DNA of 64,000 nt from Photobacterium angustum. Lineage in GTDB: Bacteria; Pseudomonadota; Gammaproteobacteria; Enterobacterales; Vibrionaceae. Under the pieces are notes generated by a model. It ran no database searches. It was not told where the DNA came from and worked only from the letters and a program-made list of their open reading frames with translations. Positions 63,946 to 64,000 of this stretch are shown piece after piece. The stretch spans positions 33,955 to 97,954 of the forward strand of contig NZ_PYOM01000019.1 of the NCBI RefSeq assembly GCF_003026365.1, read 5' to 3'. Each line of letters starts with the position of its first letter. Position 1 is the stretch's first letter. Position numbers and translations under genes: made by a program.

Positions 63946-64000
63946 TATAAAGTACCTTTTAGGATACAAAAAGACCGCCACGATGGACGGTCATTTAGCA

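Noticed and set aside
1..64000. CRISPR arrays, tRNA and rRNA genes
   Set aside because: No regularly spaced direct repeats and no recognisable tRNA or rRNA sequence were seen on either strand.

Overview
This is a low-GC chromosomal segment from a marine member of the Vibrionaceae, most likely Photobacterium or Aliivibrio. The evidence is the uspE-fnr-ccoS-ccoI order, Vibrio-type VCR-like attC sites, an AinS/LuxM plus LuxN/AinR quorum-sensing pair, a NosP/VpsS-like pair and a ToxR-like membrane regulator with a small membrane partner. No rRNA, tRNA or CRISPR array was seen.

Bases 1-6100 hold a formate dehydrogenase operon: a truncated ferredoxin-like protein, a TorD-like chaperone, a small Tat-signal protein, FdhA with Cys in place of selenocysteine, FdhB and FdhC. 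Bases 6200-15000 hold a prepilin-like protein, a CobB sirtuin and the spermidine/putrescine operon potABCD with two potD genes. Between cobB and potD a tandem duplication of about 1.28 kb has left a second lipoprotein gene and broken copies of cobB and potD. Bases 15300-31400 hold a membrane protein, pepT, a quorum-sensing module (autoinducer synthase plus an unusually long hybrid kinase), an MFS transporter with a divergent LysR regulator, a HAD phosphatase, a flavin reductase, an M32 carboxypeptidase, a PBP5-type carboxypeptidase and ttcA. Bases 31400-45100 hold a secreted trypsin-like protease with a membrane-anchored partner, uspE, fnr (with an FNR box just upstream), a TauE/SafE protein, ccoS and ccoI. 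An SDR and a FIST-domain NosP-like protein joined to a hybrid histidine kinase follow. The cbb3 oxidase structural genes usually found beside ccoI are not here.

Bases 45100-46540 are a graveyard of broken reading frames. Then come a ToxR/TcpP-like regulator and its membrane partner (46547-47771).

From about 48.4 kb onward the character changes to an integron-like cassette array: genes on the minus strand separated by VCR-type attC sites, with no integrase in the window. The cassettes carry HEPN-like, ClpP-like, GIY-YIG, PD-(D/E)XK-like and OLD-family proteins plus unknowns, a profile that suggests nucleic-acid targeting or phage defence. An IS110-family (IS1111-type) element has inserted cleanly into the last attC site. 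Its 3' noncoding part contains two short stretches matching the two sides of that target, as a bridge RNA would. A previously unassigned repeat of roughly 70-160 bp occurs in six degenerate copies through this region. The right end (60.7-64 kb) carries a hydrolase, an AraC-type membrane regulator of visibly higher GC, and a tyrosine-recombinase pseudogene with two in-frame stops.
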